DNA of 64,000 nt from Styela clava (GCF_964204865.1 NC_135263.1:14305426-14369425), one strand, 5' to 3'; counted from the first letter of the stretch, positions 48,561-61,301 are shown. Translations and numbers: made by a program. Notes: generated from the sequence alone by a model not told the origin.

Positions 48561-49980
48561 TTAAAAAAATATTGTTGAGGTGATAATGATATGTTTAATA
48601 TGTATTGCCTATTAAGGGACCTATATTTTTTCTTGTATAAAAGAATTATTTTTATAAAGTTTATTTCAATTAGGTAGCAAATCAGAAATTAAGCTTTTTT
48701 GTGATAAAAAAAAATTCTGACAAATTTATTCATATACCTAAATTTAATTATTACACAATAGCGCATGAGATCCTTTTTTTTATAAACATATTATAACAGA
48801 AATCTACTGTGTAGAACGTATGGCTCAGGATAAATATAAATTCTCATATTCGATTACATTTACACACGTGCAATAAATATATAGGTGTATAAGTTCACAC
48901 GTATAAATACAGTTTTAATCCAAGACGATAGAATGACATTTGTCGTATTTATTGTTAAACAGATTTATTGCCCACAGATTGATGACGCATTTTTGAAGCA
49001 AATTGCAAATAAAGTTCGAACACGAAAATTACGAATTTTTGACGTCATAAATATTATAATTATACAAATATTGCATTATATTTTATTAAATTATCCTTTT
49101 TTTCAGTTTTTATTAAAACCATTTATTTACTGAAAGTTATAACTGCGTCATAAATTGTTTAAAAATAGAAGTTACTCCTAATGTACTTATCACATTGTCA
49201 TAAACATTCGTGGTTTTTACTAATGTGCAGGACTAATGCATCAACATGCATCAGATGTTGATGTTCAATTTTGGTTTAATATTTATGATATTGGTGATTT
49301 CAGCCTATTTCCACATTTCCTGTATTTTTTCCTAAGGTTGCTTTTTTGTATTTTAGTTGTATAGATATTTGGGATTTCTGGAAATTCAGAACAATCTTAG
49401 TTTTAGATTTTGATGATGTGGTAAAGCTTTAATGACATTCTAATATCTCGATGTAAATTCTTCATAAATTCATACATTTTAAAACTGCAACTCTAAAATA
49501 TAAAATTGTGGATGAACAAGAGTATCTTTTAATGGATACAGGTATATCAATTCCTAATATTCTGAATTAATTTATTTTAAATAATAAACAATGTAACTTT
49601 GGGTATAACTATAAATTTGTATATGATAATAAAATTCGTTATAATGCATTTAAAAGGCATGATGTCATTAACTTACTAATGATAAACACTATGTTAATCA
49701 CGATTGAATAAAGACAGAAAAATACTACCTAATAAAGTCTTCTTGACGTTATTAGGGAATTTTACTAAAATTCATGTCACATTTTATGTTTTTACATCTT
49801 TGTTAATCCATTGCAACCTGATTTTCACGTGAGAAGCTCAATCTAACTTTTTAATCTTGTTCTATTTTTAAACTCACTATGACGTTTTAATCGTGACAAT
49901 AGCAATAATTAAATCTACGGATTCTTTGAGTCTACTAGTAGTATTTATTCAAGAGGTCTTCGTTTGGGTTTACAGAAAAT

Positions 49981-50128
49981 GCGTCACTATGACGATACCA
50001 AGGTAAATGAAATTACGATTAGTGGCTAGGAAACGTTACAAGAGTGCAAATTTACAAAGTAATATGGGGCAATTGTTGCCCGAGGCCAGAAACACAAATG
50101 TCAATCTGAAACTTTGCATCTATAAAAG
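49981..50128 (+). promoter_or_regulatory. Promoter module of copy 2: palindrome and TATA box
   Basis: GCGTCACTATGACGA at 49981-49995 and TATAAAAG at 50121-50128, about 225 bp before the ATG at 50351. It mirrors the module of copy 1. Confidence 0.6.
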
Positions 50129-50350
50129 CTACAAACATTTTCTTGTTACAACATAATTCGATTATTGTATTTCGAAAAAATATGTTCAGAGCGACTGAAA
50201 TATCTAAGTGCTTGTACTAGCCGTAAATGATAAATTGCACAAATGGGTATTTATAAAGTATTATTCCAATTCTATTTCAACCTTAAATTTGGTTAATCAC
50301 AGCATCAAAATAAAATCTAGTTTATTTTTGCAGAATTACTTTCTAACAAA

Positions 50351-51586
50351 ATGAAATTATTATTCTTTGTCGTGGTCGTCGGGATTTGCGATATTGCAGC
50401 ATCATTGACCCCTTTTCAGCTCAGATATAAAATCAGCAAAACACAATGTGCTCCAGGTAGGTTCAAGATTTTATTGTCTCATATCTGATATATGTTTTAG
50501 ACTATATAAAGATTCCAGCACATATCCTATTCTTTAATTCCCTAAAAAAAAATGCGTTCAAAATTACAAATAGCATTTTTATTTAATTTCATTTAATATT
50601 ATCTTACAATATCACAATGTTTTTTGCTTTGCTTTAACGAATAATCAAGAGAATTCTCGGAAATAGTTATTGTTATTTATAACATATGGTATTTCTGTAT
50701 ACAGTTAGAGGATTTGAAAGAAAAACGATTCCTTGCTATGATTTCCGTAACAAGAAACTCGTCGATCCAAAAGATTGTGGAAACAAAGCGTACTCTCACT
50801 GTTGTATTTATAAATGTTCTTGCATAGTTAAAGGAGGTTTGTTTTATTTTTTTTGTGTTTATTAATTTTCGCTTTTCAAACAATTAAATAGTTTGCCTGG
50901 TTTTATTGTAGCCAAAACACAAGAAAATTCCTCAGTTGGTTTATCAGGACATTTTTGAAATTTTATAGGCACAACACTTGTGATACGTTTGAGTGCGATA
51001 ATACTCTTTGTAACTTTTACTTATTCACTTTTATTTTTTTTTAGCCGGAACCTCACTAGGTATCATTCCAGAAGAATATAAATTATCAAAAATAGTTTCA
51101 TCAAAAAAGAATGTTCAGAAACAAGCAAGACTGCTAGAAAATTGTTTACCAGACGCTTCAACAAGCGAGTCATATCCGAAAAAGATAACCAGCAAGAATC
51201 CAACAGAAAATATTGTCATCAAAAAATTAAAGTCATCAGTAGAACAGAAAAAGCATGAGAAAATGCAAAATAAAAAGACTGTCGGTAAAAAGCCGAAAAC
51301 GAAGTCTGTTAATAAAAAAGAATTAAACAAAAATCGTCAAAGACCAAGTGTTAATGAACCGCTTGTACCGAAGTCGTCTGCAAATAATAAGATTTCAAAG
51401 AAGACCGACAAAGGAAAATCAACAAACCAGAAACCAACTTTTTCTCACGTGAAGCCAACGAAAAAACCATGTGTTACGAAAACAACAAAACCTTCATTTT
51501 CTTTTGGATTCTTTTCTCGACTTTCTTTTATGATGGATCAATTTGGTTTTAACTCCAACGTTGTGAAAAATGATTCCTGTTCTTGA
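50351..51586 (+). CDS. Secreted Cys-rich/Lys-rich family protein, copy 2
   Basis: Exons 50351-50456, 50705-50836 and 51045-51586 have the same lengths (106, 132, 542 nt) as copy 1 and give 259 residues. The signal peptide is MKLLLFFVVVVGICDIAAS. Exon 2 is nearly identical to that of the minus-strand copies (VRGFERKTIPCYDFRNKKLV instead of VKGF...). The tail differs more (LPDASTSESYPKKITSKN; KKTDKGKSTNQKPTFSHVKP) and ends NDSCS. Intron 2 is about 65 bp longer than in the minus copies. Exon 2 uses an unusual GTTTGT donor, as in all copies. The strong conservation of exon 2 against a variable tail suggests that the cysteine module is the functional core, or that gene conversion acts on it. Confidence 0.85.
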
Positions 51587-52010
51587 TTAGCATGCAGCAG
51601 AATTTAAATTTTTTTTATAATATTAAATTATTACAACAACAATTACCCTTAAACTTATTTTCACGCTTCTCTGCATTTTTTTTTGTCTTTTGGATAAAAA
51701 TATAGTGCTTTTATACTATAACCACTTTCTATTGGATATGTCGGGGTTCATCATCAATCACTGCGGGCTAGATAAAAATCAATATTCAGAAGAGAATAGT
51801 TGACCGGTCTGAATGCATGAAATTCGATGGTCAAAAAATAAGCGGAAGTTATGTGAGCCATTCTGCGGCGACAATTTTTTTCACATAATTGTCTCTTGTG
51901 GAATTCGAATCTCAATAAGCAATATTGATACGATTGCGAGTAAATGAATAGTCTGATGACTCTCCGGAAATCTTGAATATTGCTGAACAAATAGTGTTGC
52001 AGTTTCTGGT

Positions 52011-52150
52011 TTCGAAATAAAACCCACCGGTTCTTGCTATAATTTCAGAAGCAAGAAAATCGTTGATTTAAAAACAGAACAAAGAAAGCGTACTTTTGTA
52101 GTTGAAAACCCGCAGTTTGCATCTGCAAAGCCTTGTGTTAAAATCGGCAA
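52011..52150 (+). pseudogene. Fossil of exon 2 and exon 3 of the array family
   Basis: 52030-52095 matches exon 2 (TTCTTGCTATAATTTC, AGCAAGAAAATCGTTGAT, ACAAAGAAAGCGTACT against the living CCTTGCTATGATTTCC, AACAAGAAACTCGTCGAT, ACAAAGCGTACT). Then 52118-52141 resembles exon 3 pieces (TCTGCAAAGCCTTGTGTT). Frames are broken. It is a dead third copy in plus orientation, downstream of copy 2. Confidence 0.65.
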
Positions 52151-52189
52151 AATGGACTCTCGTAGATCAGTTTGATTACCACTCTCAAG

Positions 52190-53015
52190 TAATTTGAAGG
52201 ATAATTACTTATGGATTTTAATCGGTAAGTATGTTGATAGGTATTTGTCTGTCTTTAAGTCTGTCTGTCTGTTAGATGCACGCGATATCTCACGAAAACG
52301 AGATTGAATCTGCTCCAGATTTTGCATGTGCATTCGTCATATTTCGGACCAGGAGTCTATTGATTTTGGGCGAAATATGTCGTATAATTAGCGAGTTATT
52401 AATTAATTAGTGATGGGACACAAGGTCACTATGGAATAAGAGCGCTGTTTTGGGGATCCCCCAACTTTCGATCGATAAGTCTTCGGTCTCTGACCGATAT
52501 TTTCGTTATAGTAGTTATTGCCTCTTGCGTCTATGCTTTTGAATAAGCATTAAACACGTGATTTTCACGTTCTTTTGGCGACAGTGATGGTTTCAAAAAT
52601 CGGGAATCGTTGAGAATTGACTTCACATTGTACAATATAATTCTGATCAAACCATTATTGAAACTACTTTCTATATCTTGATAACAAAATGTTTCCAAAA
52701 CTGTGGTATTTAATTGGGACTGTTTCATATCTGAAATAAATTTTAGTTAATAAAAATTTGAACCTTTAGTTCATTGTTTAATTGTCTAATACTAACATTT
52801 AAATTAACAAATTTAGCGGGTAAATTAGTAGTAATTCTAACAACAACTTTCTACGTTTACCACCTTATTCAATACGAAAAACACATTGAAAATCACAGAG
52901 TCTAAAATACCAAGATTAGTCTAACTACCAACAATCTATGCATTTTTTCGGGTAGCCTACAAAACATTCCCACCTTGATTTCAAATATTCATTCAGACTC
53001 AGGCTAATAATTAAA
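52190..53015. repeat. ~830-bp block present in two spacers, absent in the first
   Basis: The spacer between copies 2 and 3 (and between copies 4 and 5, at 61341-62166) has this extra block. At the array edge the homologous spacer jumps from the exon 3 relic (43829) directly to TTATTGAGTCT, which here lies at about 53018. The block contains a GTCTGTCT tract (52250-52273) and a segment around 52275-52400 (GCACGCGATATCTCACGAAA...) that looks repeat-derived. A 65-codon minus frame at 52531-52728 is kept in both units but is not recognised. Confidence 0.5.
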
Positions 53016-53402
53016 TTATTGAGTCTTATTTCCTGATTTAATATTTTAACCATACACCAGACGACGTAAAACAAAATAACCAATTTTGGAATGTTCTAAA
53101 GCTCTATTCTGAATTGTATAAACACCATGACATCTACACAGTATTGCTATTTTGATTAAAATCTAAGACAAAATATCCAATAAAAAAAGCTGGAAATGAT
53201 TAAAATCACAAAAAATAATTTCTATTAATATTTATTATATTGATTGCCGCAAGTGTTTATTGTTCTATAATCACGCATATGGAGAGCATTGTTGATCAAT
53301 TCAAAAAACACTATTTAAAATATCAAAATAACAATTATATTTAAAATAAAAAATAAATAAAACAACAAATAATTGCGTCGTTATAATTCTGTTTCGTGCA
53401 AA

Positions 53403-54547
53403 TCAGGCACAGGCCTCATTTTTCACAACGTTGGAGTTAAACCCAAATTTATCCATCATAAAAGAAAGTCGAGAAAAGAATCCAAAAGAAAATGAAGGTT
53501 TTGTTGTTTTCGTAACACAAGGCTTCTCTGTTGGATTTACGTGAGGAGCTGTTGGTTTCTGGTTCGTTGATATTTCTTTGCTAGGTTTCTTTGAAAACTC
53601 ATTCTTTGCAGACGACTTCGGTACAAGCGGGTTATTAACAATTGGTCTTTGACGACTTTTGTTTGATTCTTTCTTGTCAAAAGACTTCGTAGTCGTTTTT
53701 TTAGAGACTGTCCTCTTATTTTGCATTTTCTCATGCTTTTTCTGTTCTACTGATGACTTCAATTTTTTGATGACGTTATTTTTTGTTGGGTTCTTGCTAG
53801 TAATTTTTTTCGTGGATGACTCACTTGGCGAAGTGTCTGGAAAACAATTTTCGAGCAGTCGTGCTTGTTTCTGAATTTTCTTTTTCGATGAAACTATTTT
53901 TGATAATTTGTATTCTTCTGGAATGATACCTTGTGAGGTTCCGGCTAAAATATTTAAAAAATACAATATAAGTGAATAAATAAACATACGAAGCCTATTA
54001 TTGCACTCAAACAATAAAAGCAGACAAACTATTTCATTGTTTAACAAGCGAAAATTAATAAACACAAAGAAAAATAAAACAAACCTCCTTTAACTATGCA
54101 AGAACATTTATAGATACAACAGTGAGAGTACGCTTTGTTTCCACAATCTTTTGGATCGACGAGTTTCTTGTTACGGAAATCATAGCAAGGAATCGTTTTT
54201 CTTTCAAATCCTTTTACTGTATACAGAAATACCAAATGTTATAAATAGCAATACCTATTACAAAAAAATCTTCTGATTATTTGTTGAAACAAAGCAAGAA
54301 AGACGAAGGTATTATAAGATAATATTATATGAAATTGAATAAAAATGCTTTTTATAATTTATATACGAATAATACACGAATTTTTAATATTTTGAATTGA
54401 TACGAGAATGAAATATGTGCTGGCATCGTTATTGAACTTACCTGGAGCACATTGTGTTTTGCTGATTTTATATCTGAGCTGAAAAGGGGTGAGTGATGCA
54501 GCAATATTGCAAATCCCAATGACAACGACAAAAAGTAATAATTTCAT
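53403..54547 (-). CDS. Secreted Cys-rich/Lys-rich family protein, copy 3
   Basis: Exons 54547-54442, 54216-54085 and 53944-53403 (106, 132, 542 nt), 259 residues. The signal peptide is MKLLLFVVVIGICNIAAS; the mature chain starts LTPFQLRYKISKTQCAP. The cysteine module is identical at the protein level to copy 1. The tail has DTSPSESSTKKITSKNPTKN and KKTTTKSFDKKESNKSRQRP and ends KNEACA. Copy 5 encodes the same exon 3 protein. Its partner is copy 4, whose start faces it 5 kb away. Confidence 0.87.
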
Positions 54548-54754
54548 TTTGTTAGGAAGTAATTCTGCAAAAATATACCAGATTTTATTTTACTCTTATG
54601 ATTAACCAACTTTGAGATGGGAATAGTAGTTGAAACTGTACAATATTCATTTGTATCATGACTAGAGCAAGCACTTGAATATTTCAGTAGCTCTGAACAT
54701 ACTTGTTCGAAATACAATAATCGAATCTATGTTGCAACAAGAAATTGTTTGTAG

Positions 54755-54894
54755 CTTTTATAGTTTCAGATTGACATTTGTGTTTATTGCCTTGAGCAAC
54801 GATTGCCCTACATTACTATGTAAATTTGCATGCTTGTTACGTTTCTTAGCCACAAATCGTAATTTCATTTACTTTGGTAGCGTCACAGTGACGC
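54755..54894 (-). promoter_or_regulatory. Promoter module of copy 3
   Basis: Minus-strand TATAAAAG (54762-54755) and the palindrome GCGTCACAGTGACGC (54880-54894), as at copy 1. Confidence 0.6.
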
Positions 54895-55243
54895 ATTTTC
54901 TGTAAACCTAAACAAAGTGCTCTTGAACACATACTATTAGTAGACTCAAAGAATCCGTAGACTTGAATATTGCTATCGCCACGATAAATACGTCATATTG
55001 AGTTTAAAAATAGAACAAGATTAAATCGTTGGATTAAGCTTTTCATGTAAAAATCAGGCTGTAATGGATTAACAAAGATGAAATGAGTCATGAAATTTTG
55101 TAAAAGTTTCAAATAACGTCAAGGAGACTTTATTTGCTAGTATTTTTCTGTCTTTAATCAAATGTAATAAAATAAATTGTCATTAGTTAATGACATCATG
55201 CGATATAGCACGACATGGAATATCATTTAAATTAGGATTAGAC

Positions 55244-56640
55244 GTTTGACGGTCGGGATCAAACAAAACCTAAAAATTCATTTAATTGAGCACTAGTTTC
55301 TCTGCACAATAAATCATATGAATATAAACCGCTTTATAGTTATATTAAAGTTACATTGTTTATTATTCAAAAAAAATCGATTATGGATTAGTAGATGGAT
55401 TATCCTGGTTCTATGTCGTAATTTTTTTAAATTGATCCACAGTTTTTGTTTTAAAGTTGCAGTTTAACAATTATATAAAATTTAAAGATCTATTCTAACC
55501 GAGATATTAAAAATATATAAAAGTTTAAATTTTTTATATTCAGCATTTCAACCGAGTATATTTAATAAAATAATTATTGCAGAATTTGTTAGATTCTTGT
55601 AAATCAAATTCCAAAAAAATGGTTTCCCATAAACAAAATGTTTATCAGACTCAAAAGTGAATGTAATTAAAGCTTCGCAGCATTAATAAAATCTAAACTA
55701 ATATTTTAGCAAAATATGAAACTTTCATTTGTGAGTTTCATTGTGAGAATACACAATATATTTCTTCATACAATTAAAATATAAAACAACAATTTAAAGA
55801 AAAAATACAGAAAACGGAAAGGTGGAAATAGGCTGAATTCACTACTGTCATGAATATTAAAGTTAAACACGTATATGCATAAGCCCAACACATTCTCTGC
55901 GAAAGCTTGATAAAAATTACGCATTTTTATGACAAAGTGATCAGTATAACTACATCGTAAGTTACTTCTATTTTAAACAATTTATACCGCGGTTATTAAG
56001 CGATTAAACGTTATGTTTCAATATATCCATAGTTTAAATAGAAAATGAAAAAGTAATTGATTTAAAATATAATTCATCATTTGTATGATTATAATATTTA
56101 TTACGTCAAGAAGTCTTACTTTTCGTGTTCGAATTTTGTTTGCAATTTGCTTCAAAAATGCGTCGGTCAAAAATCAATTTGTGGGCAATAAATCTGCTTA
56201 CGATAAATGCGACAAATGTCATTCTATCACCTTGGATTAAATAAAGTATTTATACGTGTGAACTTCACATATATAATTATTGAACATGTGTAAATGTAAT
56301 CGAATATGTGAATTTATATTTATCCTGAGCCATAAGTTCAACAGAGTACATTTCTGCCTATTTCCGAAATTCATTTTTCTTTTTCTTTTTCCCTAACATT
56401 ATTCTTTTATATTTTAATTGTATAAATATATTGTGTATTATTGGAAAGTCACAAATAAAAGTACCATGTTTTGCTATGATATTAGTTTTAAATTTTAGTG
56501 ATGCTGTAAAGCTTTAATGACATTTACTTTCAGGTGTGATACACATTTATTTATGGAGAATCATAGTTAAAGCGGTATATCTTTATAAGAATATTCTTAC
56601 AAAGACTAGTGCCGAATTAGTTTCATCCCGACCGTCAAAC
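55244..56640. mobile_element. Second copy of the 1.4-kb inverted-repeat segment
   Basis: The same 16-bp inverted repeats at 55244-55259 and 56625-56640 enclose a segment almost identical to 46091-47486. It was duplicated with the unit. Confidence 0.45.
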
Positions 56641-57337
56641 CTGTAAACCTCTTTAAAATTATTATACCTCATTGCACTAAAATGCATGATGTCAATAACT
56701 TACTAATGATAAAAAAATATGCTAATCACAATTGAATTGAGAAAGTAAAACGCATTTAAGTAAAGTCTTCCCGGCGTTATTTGGGTATTTTACAAAAATC
56801 CCAATCTCATTCTATCTCTATGTTTCGTTAAACATAAATGTTAATCCATAACACCCCAGACATTACCATCCACTATAGCTTAATTTTTACCTAAAAAGAT
56901 TAATCCAATTCAAGACAATGTAGTTATGGGGAACGTCTGTACCCAAATATGAAATAACCATTCTAAATAGTGTGATCAAGTCAAAATATTTCTGACTAAT
57001 CGAACTTGCAAAAATAATCTTTCCACTTATCTACAGAGAGACTCCAAAATAGAGAACTTATAAATTTTATGATTACTTGTTAATTTTCTTATCAACCGAC
57101 CTTCTGTTTTAGTAAGATTGTACCCAAAAGTTTCACGTTGTGCATGAAAGTTATGTTCTCTTTGGAACATGTTCCAAATGGCCATTTTGGCGTTGAAGAC
57201 ACACTTGCATACGTTGCAGCCTTGAGTTTACCAGTCGAATAATGATTGCCTTGACCAACTATTGTTTTACAATTCAAATTATGTTTGCATTTCACCAATA
57301 GTTTTAAACACAATTTGTAATTGTATTAACATCAGTT

Positions 57338-57445
57338 GCGTCATAATGACGTATTTTCAGTAATCACAAACACACCACATACAAATAAATATCATTAATT
57401 AATGCTCCTAAAGAAACACCACACTCGGTGGCGTCATGGTGACGT
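57338..57445. promoter_or_regulatory. Orphan palindromes, unit 2
   Basis: GCGTCATAATGACGT (57338-57352) and GCGTCATGGTGACGT (57431-57445), copies of those at 48184 and 48277. Confidence 0.5.
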
Positions 57446-59135
57446 ATTTTCAATAATCCCAAACAAATCACACTCAAATAAATATCATTAAATAATGCTC
57501 TCAAATAATCGACAGACTTGTCTATTGCTATTGTCGGGATTAAACGTCATAGCGAGTTTAAAAATAGATCTGAATAAATCCGATAGACTAAGTTTTTTAC
57601 GTTGGAAATACGCGACAACACAGATAAAATGTGACATGAAAATACATTGCAAAACTTTTGGATTTAGTCCATCATTTTATCCTTCTTTGACAATGAATGA
57701 TTGTTAGATTAACTTTAAAAAAATATTGTTGAGGTGATAATGATATGTTTAATATGTATTGCCTATTAAGGGACCTATATTTTTTCTTGTATAAAAGAAT
57801 TATTTTTATAAAGTTTATTTCAATTAGGTAGCAAATCAGAAATTAAGCTTTTTTGTGATAAAAAAAAATTCTGACAAATTTATTCATATACCTAAATTTA
57901 ATTATTACACAATAGCGCATGAGATCCTTTTTTTTTATAAACATATTATAACAGAAATCTACTGTGTAGAACGTATGGCTCAGGATAAATATAAATTCTC
58001 ATATTCGATTACATTTACACACGTGCAATAAATATATAGGTGTATAAGTTCACACGTATAAATACAGTTTTAATCCAGGACGATAGAATGACATTTGTCG
58101 TATTTATTGTTAAACAGATTTATTGCCCACAGATTGATGACGCATTTTTGAAGCAAATTGCAAATAAAGTTCGAACACGAAAATTACGAATTTTTGACGT
58201 CATAAATATTATAATTATACAAATATTGCATTATATTTTATTAAATTATCCTTTTTTTCAGTTTTTATTAAAACTATTTATTTACTGAAAGTTATAACTG
58301 CGTCATAAATTGTTTAAAAATAGAAGTTACTCCTAATGTACTTATCACATTGTCATAAACATTCGTGGTTTTTACTAATGTGCAGGACTAATGCATCAAC
58401 ATGCATCAGATGTTGATGTTCAATTTTGGTTTAATATTTATGATATTGGTGATTTCAGCCTATTTCCACTTTTCCTGTATTTTTTCCTAAGGTTGCTTTT
58501 TTGTATTTTAGGTGTATAGATATTTGGGATTTCTGGAAACTCAGAATAATCTTAGTTTTAGATTTTGATGATGTGGTAAAGCTTTAATGACATTCTAATA
58601 TCTCGATGTAAATTCTTCATAAATTCATACATTTTAAAACTGCAACTCTAAAATATAAAATTGTGGATGAACAAGAGTATCTTTTAATGGATACAGGTAT
58701 ATCAATTCCTAATATTCTGAATTAATTTATTTTAAATAATAAACAATGTAACTTTGGGTATAACTATAAATTTGTATATGATAATAAAATTCGTTATAAT
58801 GCATTTAAAAGGCATGATGTCATTAACTTACTAATGATAAACACTATGTTAATCACGATTGAATAAAGACAGAAAAATACTACCTAATAAAGTCTTCTTG
58901 ACGTTATTAGGGAATTTTACTAAAATTCATGTCACATTTTATGTTTTTACATCTTTGTTAATCCATTGCAACCTGATTTTCACGTGAGAAGCTCAATCTA
59001 ACTTTTTAATCTTGTTTTATTTTTAAACTCACTATGACGTATTAATCGTGACAATAGCAATAATTAAATCTACGGATTCTTTGAGTCTACTAGTAGTATT
59101 TATTCAAGAGGTCTTCGTTTGGGTTTACAGAAAAT

Positions 59136-59283
59136 GCGTCACTATGACGATACCAAGGTAAATGAAATTACGATTAGTGGCTAAGAAACGTTACAAGAGT
59201 GCAAATTTACAAAGTAATATGGGGCAATTGTTGCCCGAGGCCAGAAACACAAATGTCAATCTGAAACTTTGCATCTATAAAAG
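59136..59283 (+). promoter_or_regulatory. Promoter module of copy 4
   Basis: GCGTCACTATGACGA at 59136-59150 and TATAAAAG at 59276-59283, intact although the gene downstream is broken. Confidence 0.6.
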
Positions 59284-59505
59284 CTACAAACATTTTCTTG
59301 TTACAACATAATTCGATTATTGTATTTCGAAAAAATATGTTCAGAGCGACTGAAATATCTAAGTGCTTGTACTAGCCGTAAATGATAAATTGCACAAATG
59401 GGTATTTATACAGTATTATTCCAATGCTATTTCAACCTTAAATTTGGTTAATCACAGCATCAAAATAAAATCTAGTTTATTTTTACAGAATTACTTTCTA
59501 ACAAA

Positions 59506-60738
59506 ATGAAATTATTATTCTTTGTCGTGGTCGTCGGGATTTGCGATATTGCAGCATCATTGACCCCTTTTCAGCTCAGATATAAAATCAGCAAAACACA
59601 ATGTGCTCCAGGTAGGTTCAAGATTTTATTGTCTCATATCTGATATATGTTTTAGACTATATAAAGATTCCAGCACATATCCTATTCTTTAATTCCCTAA
59701 AAAAAAAAATGCGTTCAAAATTACAAATAGCATTTTTATTTAATTTCATTTAATATTATCTTACAATATCACAATGTTTTTTGCTTTGCTTTAACGAATA
59801 ATCAAGAGAATTCTCGGAAATAGTTATTGTTATTTATAACATATGGTATTTCTGTATACAGTTAGAGGATTTGAAAGAAAAACGATTCCTTGCTATGATT
59901 TCCGTAACAAGAAACTCGTCGATCCAAAAGATTGTGGAAACAAAGCGTACTCTCACTGTTGTATTTATAAATGTTCTTGCATAGTTAAAGGAGGTTTGTT
60001 TTATTTTTTTTGTGTTTATTAATTTTCGCTTTTTAAACAATTAAATAGTTTGCCTGGTTTTATTGTAGCCAAAACACAAGAAAATTCCTCAGTTGGTTTA
60101 TCAGGACATTTTTGAAATTTTATAGGCACAACACTTGTGATACGTTTGAGTGCGATAATACTCTTTGTAACTTTTACTTATTCACTTTTATTTTTTTTTA
60201 GCCGGAACCTCACTAGGTATCATTCCAGAAGAATATAAATTATCAAAAATAGTTTCATCAAAAAAGAATGCTCAGAAACAAGCAAGACTGCTAGAAAATT
60301 GTTTACCAGACGCTTCAACAAGCGAGTCATATCTGAAAAAGATAACCAGCAAGAATCCAACAGAAAATATTGTCATCAAAAAATTAAAGTCATCAGTAGA
60401 ACAGAAAAAGCATGAGAAAATGCAAAATAAAAAGACTGTCGGTAAAAAGCCGAAAACGAAGTAATAAAAAAGAATTAAACAAAAATCGTCAAAGACCAAG
60501 TGTTAATGAACCGCTTGTACCGAAGTCGTCTGCAAATAATAAGATTTCAAAGAAGACCGACAAAGGAAAATCAACAAACCAGAAACCAACTTTTTCTCAC
60601 GTGAAGCCAACGAAAAAACCATGTGTTACGAAAACAACAAAACCTTCATTTTCTTTTGGATTCTTTTCTCGACTTTCTTTTATGATGGATCAATTTGGTT
60701 TTAACTCCAACGTTGTGAAAAATGATTCCTGTTCTTGA
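59506..60738 (+). pseudogene. Family copy 4, tail lost by a 5-nt deletion
   Basis: Exons 59506-59611 and 59862-59993 are intact and exon 3 starts at 60202. Compared with copy 2, five bases are missing after AAAACGAAG, which creates an in-frame TAA at 60462-60464. The reading would stop after 166 residues. It would lose the second half of the Lys-rich tail, the FSFGFFSRLSFMMD motif and the last two cysteines. The lost part (about 60465-60738) is still almost identical to copy 2, so the break is recent. The signal peptide and cysteine module remain, so a shortened secreted product is possible; a sequencing error in the A-rich tract is the other explanation. Confidence 0.8.
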
Positions 60739-61161
60739 TTAGCATGCAGCAGAATTTAAATTTTTTTTATAATATTAAATTATTACAACAACAATTACCC
60801 TTAAACTTATTTTCACGCTTCTCTGCATTTTTTTTGTCTTTTGGATAAAAATATAGTGCTTTTATACTGTAACCACTTTCTATTGGATATGTCGGGGTTC
60901 ATCATCAATCACTGCGGGCTAGATAAAAATCAATATTCAGAAGAGAATAGTTGACCGGTCTGAATGCATGAAATTCGATGGTCAAAAAATAAGCGGAAGT
61001 TATGTGAGCCATTCTGCGGCGACAATTTTTTTCACATAATTGTCTCTTGTGGAATTCGAATCTCAATAAGCAATATTGATACGATTGCGAGTAAATGAAT
61101 AGTCTGATGACTCTCCGGAAATCTTGAATATAGCTGAACAAATAGTGTTGCAGTTTCTGGT

Positions 61162-61301
61162 TTCGAAATAAAACCCACCGGTTCTTGCTATAATTTCAGA
61201 AGCAAGAAAATCGTTGATTTAAAAACAGAACAAAGAAAGCGTACTTTTGTAGTTGAAAACCCGCAGTTTGCATCTGCAAAGCCTTGTGTTAAAATCGGCA
61301 A
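61162..61301 (+). pseudogene. Exon fossil, unit 2
   Basis: Same fossil as 52011-52150, 9151 bp further on, with the same broken frames. The fossil predates the duplication of the unit. Confidence 0.65.

Noticed and set aside
48885-49133. An 82-codon plus frame repeated at 58040-58288
   Set aside because: It is part of the palindrome arm; the translation is hydrophobic AT-rich sequence with no domain and no evidence beyond unit duplication.
53659-53874. Open frame on the strand opposite exon 3 of copy 3 (also 62810-63025)
   Set aside because: It is an antisense shadow of the lysine-rich coding exon; Lys codons read as Phe/Leu in reverse.
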